Shown here in pieces: positions 1 to 7,741 of a stretch of 46,167 bases of DNA (position 1 is its first letter; each line of letters opens with the position of its first letter). The notes under the pieces were generated by a model. That model worked only from the letters and a program-made list of their open reading frames with translations, had not been told where the DNA came from and did not search any database. A program made the translations under genes and the position numbers. This DNA comes from Chlamydia trachomatis (lineage in GTDB: Bacteria > Chlamydiota > Chlamydiia > Chlamydiales > Rhabdochlamydiaceae): assembly GCA_945905275.1 (NCBI GenBank), contig CAMDPQ010000003.1, positions 1 to 46,167 of the forward strand, written 5' to 3'.

Positions 1-273
1 AAACCCATCCCCCATCCTCTGCACACCCTCTTCAGTAAAACAGGCTGCCGGATAGACACCTCCATCAACACACCTTACTCCTAGATCCTCTCCACCTAAC
101 TCTACACGTCCCCTTAAAGTAGCTGCTGCCTGAGCACCAGGACCCACAGATCTAAGTACGTTATGTAATATAAATGAATCTAGCAGAACAACCCCTCTCT
201 GAGGCCCCCCTAAAGCAGCAGCACCGAAGCTACTACTACCCGATGAGGCTCCTATCCTATTCCCTAATGACAT
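1..273 (-). CDS. Unknown protein, N-terminal part, cut by the window edge
   Basis: An open frame of 91 codons runs from an ATG at 273 to the left edge without a stop. The start is supported by a good ribosome binding site (AAGGAG about 8 bases upstream on the minus strand) and by a very AT-rich leader (about 280-370) that contains several TATAAT-like boxes. The first 25 residues are rich in Gly, Ser and Ala (MSLGNRIGASSGSSSFG...), followed by a more ordered part with a LLDSFILHNVLRSVG stretch. I do not recognise a family. It begins with MSLG like the small accessory protein at 23727-24188, but four residues are too few to claim kinship. A low-complexity N-terminus would suit a secreted chlamydial protein; that is inference only. 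Confidence 0.65.
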   Translation of the reverse strand, partial: MSLGNRIGASSGSSSFGAAALGGPQRGVVLLDSFILHNVLRSVGPGAQAAATLRGRVELGGEDLGVRCVDGGVYPAACFTEEGVQRMGDGF

Positions 274-408
274 ACCTTCGCTCCTTATTTAATAATTTTA
301 ATTATATTATAGTTTATATTATAATATTTAATTGTTCATTTAATGTTAAGAAAACCAAATAATTAAGTAATCATGGATCAGATTCTATCATCCAAAAGAG
401 CTATCCTT

Positions 409-1041
409 CTAAATACCAATACTATTCTCTATTAAATAAAATAGTTTCAATGCTCGGTGGGGACGGATGTAGGACGCCTGGAAAGTCGCTTTATAGACCC
501 CTCGCCAGAGGTAAAGTTCGGTTAAGACTGCTAATATGATTAACGATTCTCTGTCATTTCTTCGGTGTTTTCCGAAGCGCGCAACATATGGCTGAATTTT
601 CTTTTTCTCCAAATAGACTGTGTGCTCAAGGCAAAGGGGCGTTTTTGATGCCTTTTCCCAAATTTATAGTGCTTCTAGCTCTTCTTCAGAGAAACTTTCC
701 CTGCTCAAATCCCACGATTCATAACGAAACCAACCCTCATCTTGTCGGCTCCATGAACCATAAGAGCAGGCTGCCTAGCTTTTTACATGAAAGGTCCAGA
801 TATTGGCGGAATACCACTCATCTTTTTGATTGCGTTTGCTGTCTGTTGAAAACCGATGAATTTGACCATCCAGTTTGATTGATCCTGAGTAATCAATGGT
901 ATTTGTTTTCATATGTTCTATGATTTCTGCTTCGAAATCTCTTCTAGGTGAGAAATATTGAGGATATGTTATTATGGAGTCGGGCAATTTGAGGCCGCTT
1001 TCGCTGTTTTGGAGAGCGGATTCTTCTTTTTCGTTAACCAC
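409..1041 (-). pseudogene. Broken phage/plasmid-type primase
   Basis: One minus-strand frame reads as the N-terminal part of a mobile-element primase (TOPRIM/DnaG-like). It probably starts at a GTG at 1041 that overlaps the stop of the upstream AlpA-like gene. Family-like segments occur in order in a single frame: IKLDGQIHRFSTD, DEWYSANIWTF, CSYGSWS, WFRYESWD, IWEKASK, YLEKKKIQPYVARFGKHRR. The frame is interrupted by TAG at 775-777 and by TAA after LEAL near 660, and it ends at 409 well before any catalytic core. Usual family members are several hundred residues long, so this is a dead N-terminal remnant. Together with the regulator upstream it marks an old integrated plasmid or phage-satellite element. 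The family assignment rests on motif memory. Confidence 0.65.
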
Positions 1042-1249
1042 GATGACCCCCCTTCGATTGATTCTCAATCCATTCAAGAAAAAGGTCCTTTCTGATCACT
1101 AGTTTTCTGCCGATTTTTCTCACCGCTCGATCAAGGTCATTGCGTCGATGATGTAGCAGGTAATAGCTGAGCATTGCCTCTGTGAAACAAAGTGCAGGAT
1201 CGTGTGATAATTGCTTTTTGGTGACATATTCTGGTTTGAGTTCTGACAT
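1034..1249 (-). CDS. AlpA/excisionase-like helix-turn-helix protein
   Basis: A 71-residue protein beginning MSELKPEYVTKKQLS. The frame is open further upstream to 1381, but I chose the ATG at 1249 because AAGGAG lies about 8 bases before it. The C-terminal half (AVRKIGRKLVIRKDLFLEWIE) is typical of excisionase/AlpA-type winged helix-turn-helix proteins, in which a basic strand precedes 'R.dL..W'. Such proteins often sit beside the primase of integrated elements, and here the primase remnant starts inside its 3' end. It may have controlled excision or transcription of the lost element. It appears intact, but its partners are broken. Exact family uncertain. Confidence 0.6.
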   Translation of the reverse strand: MSELKPEYVTKKQLSHDPALCFTEAMLSYYLLHHRRNDLDRAVRKIGRKLVIRKDLFLEWIENQSKGGHRG

Positions 1250-1416
1250 AACATCTCCTTGTTCTGTTAATTTCAAAAACAGACATGAACATGCCCGAAC
1301 TCTTCCCAACATCCTATGTAAGCACAATTGGACCCTCGGAATACCAGGGCATGAAATATTTCTTAACATATTTGTAGGCAATAGGTTGGGTGTCTTTCTG
1401 TGGGGGGGGGGGGACG

Positions 1417-1444
1417 TTGACTTACCAAATATATTTGGTATAAT
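1417..1444 (+). promoter_or_regulatory. hicAB promoter with palindromic operator in the spacer
   Basis: A -35 box TTGACT (1417-1422) and a perfect -10 box TATAAT (1439-1444) are separated by 16 bases. The perfect 18-bp palindrome TACCAAATATATTTGGTA (1423-1440) fills the whole spacer and runs into the -10. HicAB systems are known to be autoregulated by the DNA-binding antitoxin HicB, so this is the expected position for its operator. A run of 12 G (1402-1413) lies directly upstream of the -35. Confidence 0.75.
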
Positions 1445-1473
1445 AAAAGGTATATTCAGAATAGAGAGTGATC

Positions 1474-1662
1474 GTGCCGATTAGTGGAAAAGAACTTGCT
1501 AAGCTGTTCAAGAAACAGGGGTATGAGGAAGTGAAGGGAGGAGGAAAGGGCTCTTACATGAAACTCAGAAAAGGAAATAAGACGGTGATCATTCCTGGAC
1601 ATAACGAGCTGAAGAAGGGTCTTGAGATGGCTCTGAGGAAACAACTTGAGGGAGATAAGTAA
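1474..1662 (+). CDS. hicA: HicA-family mRNA interferase toxin
   Basis: A small basic protein of 62 residues ([20 protein letters not shown]...) with the HicA fold signature: a first helix, a 'GGGKGSxxKLRKG' hairpin, a '[12 protein letters not shown]' strand and a final helix. HicA toxins resemble dsRNA-binding domains and cleave mRNA. The start is a GTG, either at 1468 or 1474; I prefer 1474 because GAGAG lies at a better distance. The catalytic histidine of the GSH motif is replaced by tyrosine (codon TAC at the GKGSY site), one transition away from CAC, so the toxin may be weakened or dead. The stop overlaps the next start by one base (TAATG), as usual for hicAB. Confidence 0.8.
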   Translation: MPISGKELAKLFKKQGYEEVKGGGKGSYMKLRKGNKTVIIPGHNELKKGLEMALRKQLEGDK

Positions 1663-2081
1663 TGCGATACCATTTTAAAGTTCACAAAGAGGGCTTTTGG
1701 GCTGAATGTATCGAGCTTCCAGGATGCGTTACCCAAGCTGATACAAAAGAAGATTTAGATTTAAATATGCAAGAAGCTCTCAATCTCTATTTAGAGGAGG
1801 TTGAAGATTATGAATATTTAGCTCCTATGCCCAAAGCATCCATCAAAGAAGAGCGTAATGTTGTTGAGGTTCGTGTCGATCCTTCCGTAGCTCTTGCTTT
1901 TTCTATTCGATATCAACGAATAAAGCAGGGATTAACGCAAAGAGAAGCTGCTGATCAATTGGGAATGAAAGCAATTTATAGTTATCAAAGACTTGAAAAA
2001 AGATGTAATCCTACTCTAGATTTGATCTACAAACTGGTTTTACTATTTCCTGCGCTTTCTTTGGATAAAATCTTGCGTTGA
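1662..2081 (+). CDS. hicB: HicB antitoxin with XRE-type helix-turn-helix
   Basis: 139 residues. The N-terminal part ([31 protein letters not shown], about residues 1-45) is the HicB partial RNase H fold ('ELPGC.t.gdT.eea'). The C-terminal part (about 80-139) is an XRE-type helix-turn-helix ([17 protein letters not shown]). HicB binds and blocks HicA and represses the operon; the palindrome at 1423-1440 is its probable site. The start overlaps the hicA stop, giving coupled translation. It looks complete. The 3' end meets an antisense open frame of another element fragment. Confidence 0.85.
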   Translation: MRYHFKVHKEGFWAECIELPGCVTQADTKEDLDLNMQEALNLYLEEVEDYEYLAPMPKASIKEERNVVEVRVDPSVALAFSIRYQRIKQGLTQREAADQLGMKAIYSYQRLEKRCNPTLDLIYKLVLLFPALSLDKILR

Positions 2082-2084
2082 GGC

Positions 2085-2563
2085 ATATAACGATGGACAT
2101 TTCCTGGTCTTACGAGTTCAAGAAATGTCTCTGGAGTAATAGGCGAGCTAAAAAACTCATCTCCTAATTCTTCAGCCAGTTCACCTAGGCAATTTTCAAT
2201 AGAAGAACGATCAAATGTAAAAATCGGCTCAGTAGCGACTCTCTGGTCAGCATAAAACTGGGCAAGAGTTTTTAGTGAAAGAGAGATAGGGAAGCTTTTT
2301 CTTGGGATCGTTACTTTGCCTTCTTTTGCCTTATAGTTCTCACAAAAGAGTGGTATTGCCCCTAAATCCTGAAAGCGGATTGCAAAGACTTCATTCACCT
2401 CAAATCCTCTTCTTTTTTGTCTTGCAGCAGATTGAGCTAGCCACATGTAGAGAAGTGTCTCTGCGTATAATGGATTTTGAGTAGCAATAAACTTATCGAT
2501 ACTGAGAAGAATCAGTTTGCAGTATTGATGCTCATTGATAGGGTATCGACCTGGATTGATCTT
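2085..2563 (-). pseudogene. Fragment of a possible tyrosine recombinase
   Basis: The minus strand is open from 2563 down into the hicB 3' end and reads like real protein: IDKFIATQNPLYAETLLYMW, then RRGFEVNEVFAIRFQDLG, then IFTFDRSSIENCLGELAEEL. The middle resembles the first catalytic-arginine box of tyrosine recombinases ('GLR..E.laLrw.Di'), but the HxxR and active Tyr parts are missing, so this is a tentative call. Its upstream end stops exactly where IS66 homology begins (about 2564), which suggests that the IS66 copy cut it. The downstream end is lost at the junction with hicB. An integrase would fit the AlpA and primase remnants nearby. Confidence 0.35.
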
Positions 2564-3703
2564 CTAGAAGATCAGAAAGTAGATGCTGTAACGGATCTTA
2601 CTCTGGTCTGTATAGGTGAAGAATCCTCTCGAAATCTGGCTATGAAAGCCAGCTCTTACTTTGTCAAAGAAATCATCAGAAAGAAATACGCCGTCCCCGG
2701 CAGGCCTGATGAAGGGATTAAAACGCCTGAACTTCCTGATAGTATTATTGCTCGATGTTCAGTAGATGAGAGCATCCTTGCAGACATTATCACAAAGAAG
2801 TTCTGCGATCATCTGCCCCTCTATCGTCAATCAGAAATGATGACTAGGAGTCAGGTATATATCTCAAGACAAACTCTAGCCAACTATGTTCTAAAGATAG
2901 GAGGAGATCTAACTTCTCTCTATGATCTTCTGGAAGAAGAAATAAAAAAATCCGGAAATGTTTTTGTCGATGAGACTCCTGTTGATATTTTAGCTCCGGG
3001 CACCGGAAAAACTAAGCAAGGCTATATGACGGTAATGGCTGGAGGAGAATCGCTAGATCCTCCTCTTAGAATCTACCGATTTTTCACTGATAGAAAGCAC
3101 CAAAGCTTTAAAGATTTTCTTCAAGGCTACAAGGGTGTATTCCATTCAGATAAATATGGGGCCTATGAAAAAGAAGCTAAAGATAAAGACAGGACGTGGT
3201 GTCCATGCTGAAGCCATATTAGAAGGAAATTTGTAGAAGCAGAAAGTGCGGATCCTAAGTTTCGAGAAGAAGTGTTACTGGATATTCAGCAGATTTTTGA
3301 GATCGAGAAAAAGCTCAAAATAGAGACCCCCGAAGAACGTGTTAGGGTTAGAGAATTAGAAGCCTCGCCTATAATAGATTCGTTAGTGAAGAAAGTTAAA
3401 GCAATACTTACGACTAAAATACTTCCCAAATCAAAGCTAACTGGGGCTATAGGCTATTTTATGGGACTGGCACCTTATTTAAAGAACTACATCCCAAATC
3501 CCTACGCCAGGCCGGATAACAATGTTGAGGAAAGAGCACTCAAGCTAATTGTAATAGGAAGAAAGAACTGGTTATTTGTGGGCAATGAAGGTGGTGGCAA
3601 GGGATCAGCAGTTATCTACTGCTTATCTCAAACTTGCCGAGCTCTAAAAATCAATCCCAGCCTTTATTTTGAAGATGTGCTGCGTAGAATCCAATCCCTA
3701 TAA
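2564..3703 (+). pseudogene. IS66-family transposase (TnpC), truncated, one in-frame stop
   Basis: Reads as an IS66 DDE transposase lacking its N-terminal third. In order: IGEESSRNL...VKEIIRKKYA, the zinc-less linker, 'FCDHLPLYRQSEMMTRSQVYISRQTLANYV', NVFVDETPVDI with the first Asp, VFHSDKYGAYE with the second, then the conserved HIRRKFVEA box and the C-terminal NNVEERALKLIVIGRKNWLF and IS66_C regions. The frame holds throughout except for TGA at 3209-3211, exactly where the family has the Trp of 'C.aH.RRKF' (TGG), so one transition killed it. The 5' end lies at the recombinase fragment. About 140 N-terminal residues are missing relative to a typical 500-residue TnpC. Confidence 0.85.
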
Positions 3704-3789
3704 GAAACTCCACGAACTTCTGCCTCAGAATTGGGCTCCTAAAAATTAAGTTCTGATATGGCCTCGCTTACCGCTTACCCTCTGCTCAG

Positions 3790-4237
3790 AAGAAGCATAA
3801 TCAATCAGGAAAAACAAAAACTGAAGTTGTCGAAATGTTGCAAATTGTTTTTCCCACTCTGCGCGAGTGGTTAATGCGATTTATCTCCGAAGGTATACAT
3901 GGATTGCGAGAAAAGCCTAGTAAAGGCCGCAAAAGAAAATTGCCTGCTGAACAAGAAGAGAAATTTTGGCAATTAATATAAGAATTACAAGAAAATCGTG
4001 AAGGGGGAAGAGTGCGTGGTCAAGATGTACAAGTTTTGCTTAGAGAAAATTTCTGCGTTGACCATGCTCTACCTAGCGTCTACCACCTACAGAGCAGGTA
4101 TGGCAAGTACTGCAAGATCGATATTTAGCGAATCGCTGCTTCGATTCGTATGAACATATTCTGGAGAGCTTTTATGATGCTTGGAATGATTTTATCTCAA
4201 CTGTGGTAGTGTGCGTCAGTTATGCTCAAGAGAATGG
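3790..4237 (+). pseudogene. IS630-family transposase remnant, DDE core deleted
   Basis: The first part (3790-4085) encodes the N-terminal helix-turn-helix region (TEVVEMLQIVFPTLREWLMR, then GLREKPSKGRKRKLPAEQEE, an in-frame TAA, ELQENREGGRVRGQDVQ). The next part (about 4090-4237) encodes the extreme C-terminus (VWQVLQDRYLANRCFDSYEH, ILESFYDAWNDF). The whole catalytic middle is missing. The C-terminal piece closely matches a second remnant at 5718-5846. 3704-3790 and 4237-4393 contain nothing I can assign apart from IS debris. Confidence 0.7.
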
Positions 4238-4393
4238 TCTATGACTAAAGGTTAATTTCGATAAATGGTATTACCATTGGTTTCAAAATCGTAGCAAGTA
4301 AAATTCGATCTTATCCTCACTGAGGGATGGTAACCTATTGAATTAGAAAATGCAGAGAGACAAGATTTATTCTCGCCTGCATTCTAAGTCTGG

Positions 4394-5323
4394 CTATTGA
4401 ATCCGAGTGAGAGATTTTTGCTCATAGGCGCATAGTTTCTGATCGAGCATTGCTTTGGTATAGGTAGTAAGCTTGGGATATCGGGTACTAACGGCTTTTT
4501 GCAATTGATGAAAAATCCGAGCTAATTCTTCTTTATGTATGGGCTGGTCGGTTGGGGATTTTGTGATTCTTCCAAAGTCGATTTGTACAGCATCCCCGTT
4601 ATGAAAACCATAATTATTATGTAGGGTTTGTATCCGATCCGTATATCCTTTAATTGCTCTTGTAAAAAATAGATCAGCAATTTGCATTACCGCGTGTTCA
4701 CATGCTTGGATCTGCCCTTCTTCTAATAAGGTATCTAAGTAGTCTGTGGCAATTGTTGCTTTTTTTTGGAGCACGAAAGGACATTCAAGTAAATTCATGA
4801 CCACTTCATTTTGATCTTTATCGGTTACAGTGATTTTTAGCTCGAGTTTAGTTGACTCATTAACGTGGATATACAAAAGGCCACACTCTTTACGTAAATC
4901 AGAAAAAGCCATCCGGTGTCGATCTGCTAGAACGCGTAATCTAGCTTTTCTTTTTAGGTAGGCATGAGAGATCCATTTCATCGAAATCAAACGCTTACAT
5001 TTGTGCCAATCTTGAAACCACGTGTCTCGGACAAATCCTCGAGGATTGAAAAACTTAATTACATATTGGTCATCCGCGCTAAGAAAGGCTGTCATCTGTT
5101 TACCCCTTCCTAAGTAGGTGAAATGCTGAGAGAGGATCTGCTTGACCTGTTCTTTTTCCAACGAGTCGATAGGTAGAGGGTCGTCAGAGCTTAGCGGGTA
5201 GGAATACGAAAAGTCTTTAGGGCCACATTCTTGATGAAAATACAGGTAGCCCAGATGGGTGAGTGCTCCTATCCCTATAATAAGGGGAAGCAGGAGTAAG
5301 AGGGATGCTTTTTTCATATTCAC
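4394..5323 (-). CDS. Membrane-anchored protein-kinase-like protein
   Basis: 309 residues. One hydrophobic segment (about 6-28) suggests an N-terminal membrane anchor or uncleaved signal. The rest has a reduced kinase-like pattern: a glycine loop FTYLGRGKQMTAF (68-80), a VAIK-like lysine in YVIKFF (K90), and near the C-terminus NNYGFHNGDAVQIDFGRI with a DFG triad (D249-G251). A possible catalytic Asp (D229) and Asn (N236/N237) precede it, but spacing differs from the classical HRDxxxxN. The protein could be an active atypical kinase, an aminoglycoside-phosphotransferase-fold enzyme or a pseudokinase. It stands alone between IS remnants, is full-length looking, and starts MNMKK or MKK (two close ATGs). 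No named family is claimed. Confidence 0.6.
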   Translation of the reverse strand: MNMKKASLLLLLPLIIGIGALTHLGYLYFHQECGPKDFSYSYPLSSDDPLPIDSLEKEQVKQILSQHFTYLGRGKQMTAFLSADDQYVIKFFNPRGFVRDTWFQDWHKCKRLISMKWISHAYLKRKARLRVLADRHRMAFSDLRKECGLLYIHVNESTKLELKITVTDKDQNEVVMNLLECPFVLQKKATIATDYLDTLLEEGQIQACEHAVMQIADLFFTRAIKGYTDRIQTLHNNYGFHNGDAVQIDFGRITKSPTDQPIHKEELARIFHQLQKAVSTRYPKLTTYTKAMLDQKLCAYEQKSLTRIQ

Positions 5324-5471
5324 TTTTCAGTATTCATAAAATAAAAAAACATAGCTGAAACGGGTATTTGTATCTAAAGAATTCGTCCAGAAGGGAGGCT
5401 CTTATTTTGTAGGGGCATGGAAAGGCATAGCGCGCTATCTATTGTCCATCCGTTTTATCATGCCGACCTCA

Positions 5472-5670
5472 TTAGGTATAGGCCATAACAAGAGCCATTG
5501 CCTCCCTTGCGATCTCTGGTTCTTTGCTTTTCTCTATTAGGAGGGCTTGGAGTAGCCCTTGTTTTTTATATCCTAAAGCCAGCAGCGCTTTTGTTCTATT
5601 GAGTTGAGTTGGCTCGTGGTTGGTGTTGACTTTCAGTGCTTTTTCCAGGTAGTTAAGAGCCCTAAGGTTA
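5472..5670 (-). pseudogene. C-terminal fragment of a TPR protein
   Basis: The minus strand encodes about 65 residues ending in a TAA at 5472-5474: ALNYLEKALKVNTNHEP, then LNRTKALLALGYKKQG and REAMALVMAYT. The pattern fits one and a half tetratricopeptide repeats with a C-terminal cap. No start or ribosome site is present; the frame is lost near 5680, just before the IS630 remnant at 5718, which may have removed the front of the gene. 5324-5471 shows no gene. Confidence 0.5.
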
Positions 5671-5717
5671 AGGATCCGGAAATGAATCTATCTAAAATAA
5701 CCGAACAGGCGTCTGGA

Positions 5718-5846
5718 GCGAATCGCTGGTTCGATTCGTATGAACATATTCTGGAGAGCTGTTGTGATGCTTGGAATGATTTTACCTCAACTGTCGCTGC
5801 TGTGCGTCAGTTATGCTCAAGAGAATGGGCTATGACTGAAGTTTGA
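5718..5846 (+). pseudogene. IS630-family transposase, C-terminal remnant
   Basis: Encodes ANRWFDSYEHILESCCDAWN, then STVAAVRQLCSREWAMTEV and a TGA stop, the last 42 residues of an IS630-type transposase. It nearly repeats the C-terminal piece at about 4125-4260 at nucleotide level and is the better preserved of the two. An open frame that starts upstream at 5604 is only an accidental fusion. 5847-6046 has no gene and probably carries the promoter of the next operon. Confidence 0.7.
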
Positions 5847-6046
5847 TAAATGGTATTATAAGGGGTTTATCGGGTGACTTTGCAGGTGTCCTGCACAAAA
5901 AATACATGTGAAATTATACCTTTTCTGTGCAATTCGAGATTGAACAGGCAGAATGAGTTTTTAACAGCACTTCTTCGATGGGTTACGAAAAAATTGCTCT
6001 AAAAATAAAAGTACCATACACTGCATAGTAAATAAAGAAGACCCTT

Positions 6047-6730
6047 ATGCAAGAAATAACAGATTTGGATGTAGATACCGCCCTCTCCTCTTTTTTTAGT
6101 AAGAATCAAGGGGTAAAACCCAATATACCCAAGCGGTGCTTCGATATTGGATTCAGCTTAAGTATCCTTGTTTTGCTTTTCCCTCTGTATCTGATTCTGG
6201 CTCTTATGATAAAAACAACCTCTAAAGGACCTGTCTTTTATGACAGCAAAAGAATCGGAGCGGCTGGAAAAGTCATTTCCTGCTGGAAATTTCGCAGTAT
6301 GAGCCCGGATGCCGAGCAAAAACTTAATGATTTGCTAAGCTCAAACCCTGATCTGCATAAAGAATGGAAAGAACATTTTAAATTAAGGCATGACCCTAGG
6401 ATCACCAAACTTGGAGCCTTTCTTAGGAAAACTTCCCTAGATGAACTACCTCAGTTTTGGAATGTTTTAAAAGGAGATCTCAGTACAGTAGGCCCCCGCC
6501 CTCTTTCGAAAGAAGAAGTCTTTCATGTTGTGAAATACGGCCGCGGAAAGATCTATACCGTAAAACCAGGCATCACAGGTCTATGGCAAATATCTGGCAG
6601 GAGTCTGATCCCTTTTGAAGCAAGGCTCCAAATAGAGGAAGAATATGTCGAAAAACAATCCCTTATTTTAGACTTGCAGCTGATTGTAAAAACCCTGCCT
6701 CTGTTGATATTTCCAAAAGGTGCTTTTTAA
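6047..6730 (+). CDS. Bacterial sugar transferase (polyprenyl-phosphate sugar-1-phosphate transferase)
   Basis: 227 residues, the length of the core monotopic phosphoglycosyltransferase (PF02397; WcaJ/ExoY/RfbP type). These enzymes attach a sugar phosphate from a UDP-sugar to undecaprenyl phosphate at the inner membrane, the first step of a glycan pathway. Visible are KRCFDIGFSLSI plus a hydrophobic re-entrant helix (about 30-56), KFRSM (81-85), the catalytic Asp-Glu dyad in KTSLDELPQFWNV (D132-E133), GDLSTVGPRPL and PGITGLWQISGR (174-185). It lacks the large N-terminal domain of WcaJ. First gene of a tight operon; its TAA overlaps the next ATG by one base, and the epimerase that follows could supply the sugar nucleotide. 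Confidence 0.9.
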   Translation: MQEITDLDVDTALSSFFSKNQGVKPNIPKRCFDIGFSLSILVLLFPLYLILALMIKTTSKGPVFYDSKRIGAAGKVISCWKFRSMSPDAEQKLNDLLSSNPDLHKEWKEHFKLRHDPRITKLGAFLRKTSLDELPQFWNVLKGDLSTVGPRPLSKEEVFHVVKYGRGKIYTVKPGITGLWQISGRSLIPFEARLQIEEEYVEKQSLILDLQLIVKTLPLLIFPKGAF

Positions 6731-7704
6731 TGCACGCAGGCGCAGCCGTTGTAGTCACAGGAGGTGCCGGCTATATCGGCAGTCATGTCTGTAAAGCGCT
6801 CGCGGAATCAGGATACAATCCTATTACCTATGATAACCTAGAAGGGGGTCATCGATGGGCTGTACAGTGGGGGCCTTTAATAGAAGGTGACATCCATGAT
6901 CAAGAACGACTCTGCAGTGTATTCAGTCAATATCAGCCATTAGCTGTGTTTCATCTTGCCTCTTACATTAATGTCAGAGAATCTCTGATCCATCCAGGTA
7001 AATACTATGACAATAACACGCAAGGAACCCTCGCTCTTTTACAATCGATGGTTCGATGTGACATCAAAAAATTGGTATTCTCAAGTACTGCCTCTGTATT
7101 TGGCCATCCTTTATATTTACCCATTGATGAACAGCATATAAAATCCCCCATTCATCCTTACGGGAAATCCAAACTCATGGCTGAAATGATCATCGAGGAC
7201 TTTGAAAAAGCCCACGGGATCCATAGCATCTATCTCCGATATTTTAATGCCTCCGGAGCCGACCCGTCAGGTCTAATTGGTGAATTACATACGCCTGAAA
7301 CTCACCTTATCCCCCTGATCATGCAAACAGCCATTGGTCAAAGGGATGCAATAGAGATCTATGGCGCAGACTATCCGACAGGGGATGGAACAGCTGTGCG
7401 CGATTATATTCATGTATCTGACCTAGCTGATGCCCACATCAAAGCTTTAAATTGGCTGATGCAAAACTCTTATAGCCAGCATCTTAATCTCGGTACAGGC
7501 CAAGGGTATTCTGTTAAAGAAGTGATAGATAAGATAGAAGAATTTTCAGGCAAAAAAATACAACGGATCATACACACCCCTTCCCCTGACTCAGCCTCCC
7601 TTATTGCCTCTGCAACCCTTGCCAAGGAAATTCTGAACTGGCATCCTAAACATTCCTCTTTGCATAATATTGTGGAGACCGCCTGGAGATGGCATACAAA
7701 ATAG
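6730..7704 (+). CDS. galE: UDP-glucose/UDP-N-acetylglucosamine 4-epimerase
   Basis: 324 residues, extended short-chain dehydrogenase fold. The NAD-binding motif TGGAGYIGSH sits at about 10-19, the catalytic Ser/Thr region in KLVFSSTASVFG near 115-126, and YxxxK in HPYGKSK near residue 144. GTAVRDYIHVSDLADAHIKAL and LNLGTGQGYSVKEV are typical of GalE. It interconverts UDP-Glc/UDP-Gal or the N-acetyl forms, likely feeding the preceding transferase. ATG overlaps the upstream TAA (TAATG), so translation is probably coupled. Substrate preference cannot be told from sequence alone. Confidence 0.9.
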   Translation: MHAGAAVVVTGGAGYIGSHVCKALAESGYNPITYDNLEGGHRWAVQWGPLIEGDIHDQERLCSVFSQYQPLAVFHLASYINVRESLIHPGKYYDNNTQGTLALLQSMVRCDIKKLVFSSTASVFGHPLYLPIDEQHIKSPIHPYGKSKLMAEMIIEDFEKAHGIHSIYLRYFNASGADPSGLIGELHTPETHLIPLIMQTAIGQRDAIEIYGADYPTGDGTAVRDYIHVSDLADAHIKALNWLMQNSYSQHLNLGTGQGYSVKEVIDKIEEFSGKKIQRIIHTPSPDSASLIASATLAKEILNWHPKHSSLHNIVETAWRWHTK

Positions 7705-7741
7705 GCAAGAGTTACTAAAAAATAACCATAGGGTCTGTTCT

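Noticed and set aside
174-362. Plus-strand ORF of 62 codons
   Set aside because: Overlaps the better supported minus-strand gene with a strong ribosome site and reads into an AT-rich promoter-like stretch.
588-1484. Plus-strand ORFs at 588-878 and 1182-1484
   Set aside because: They are shadows of the primase pseudogene and the AlpA-like gene; the second also runs through the G12 tract and the hicAB promoter.
5604-5846. An 80-codon ORF as a single gene
   Set aside because: Its first half is the antisense of the TPR fragment and its second half is the IS630 C-terminus; the fusion is accidental.
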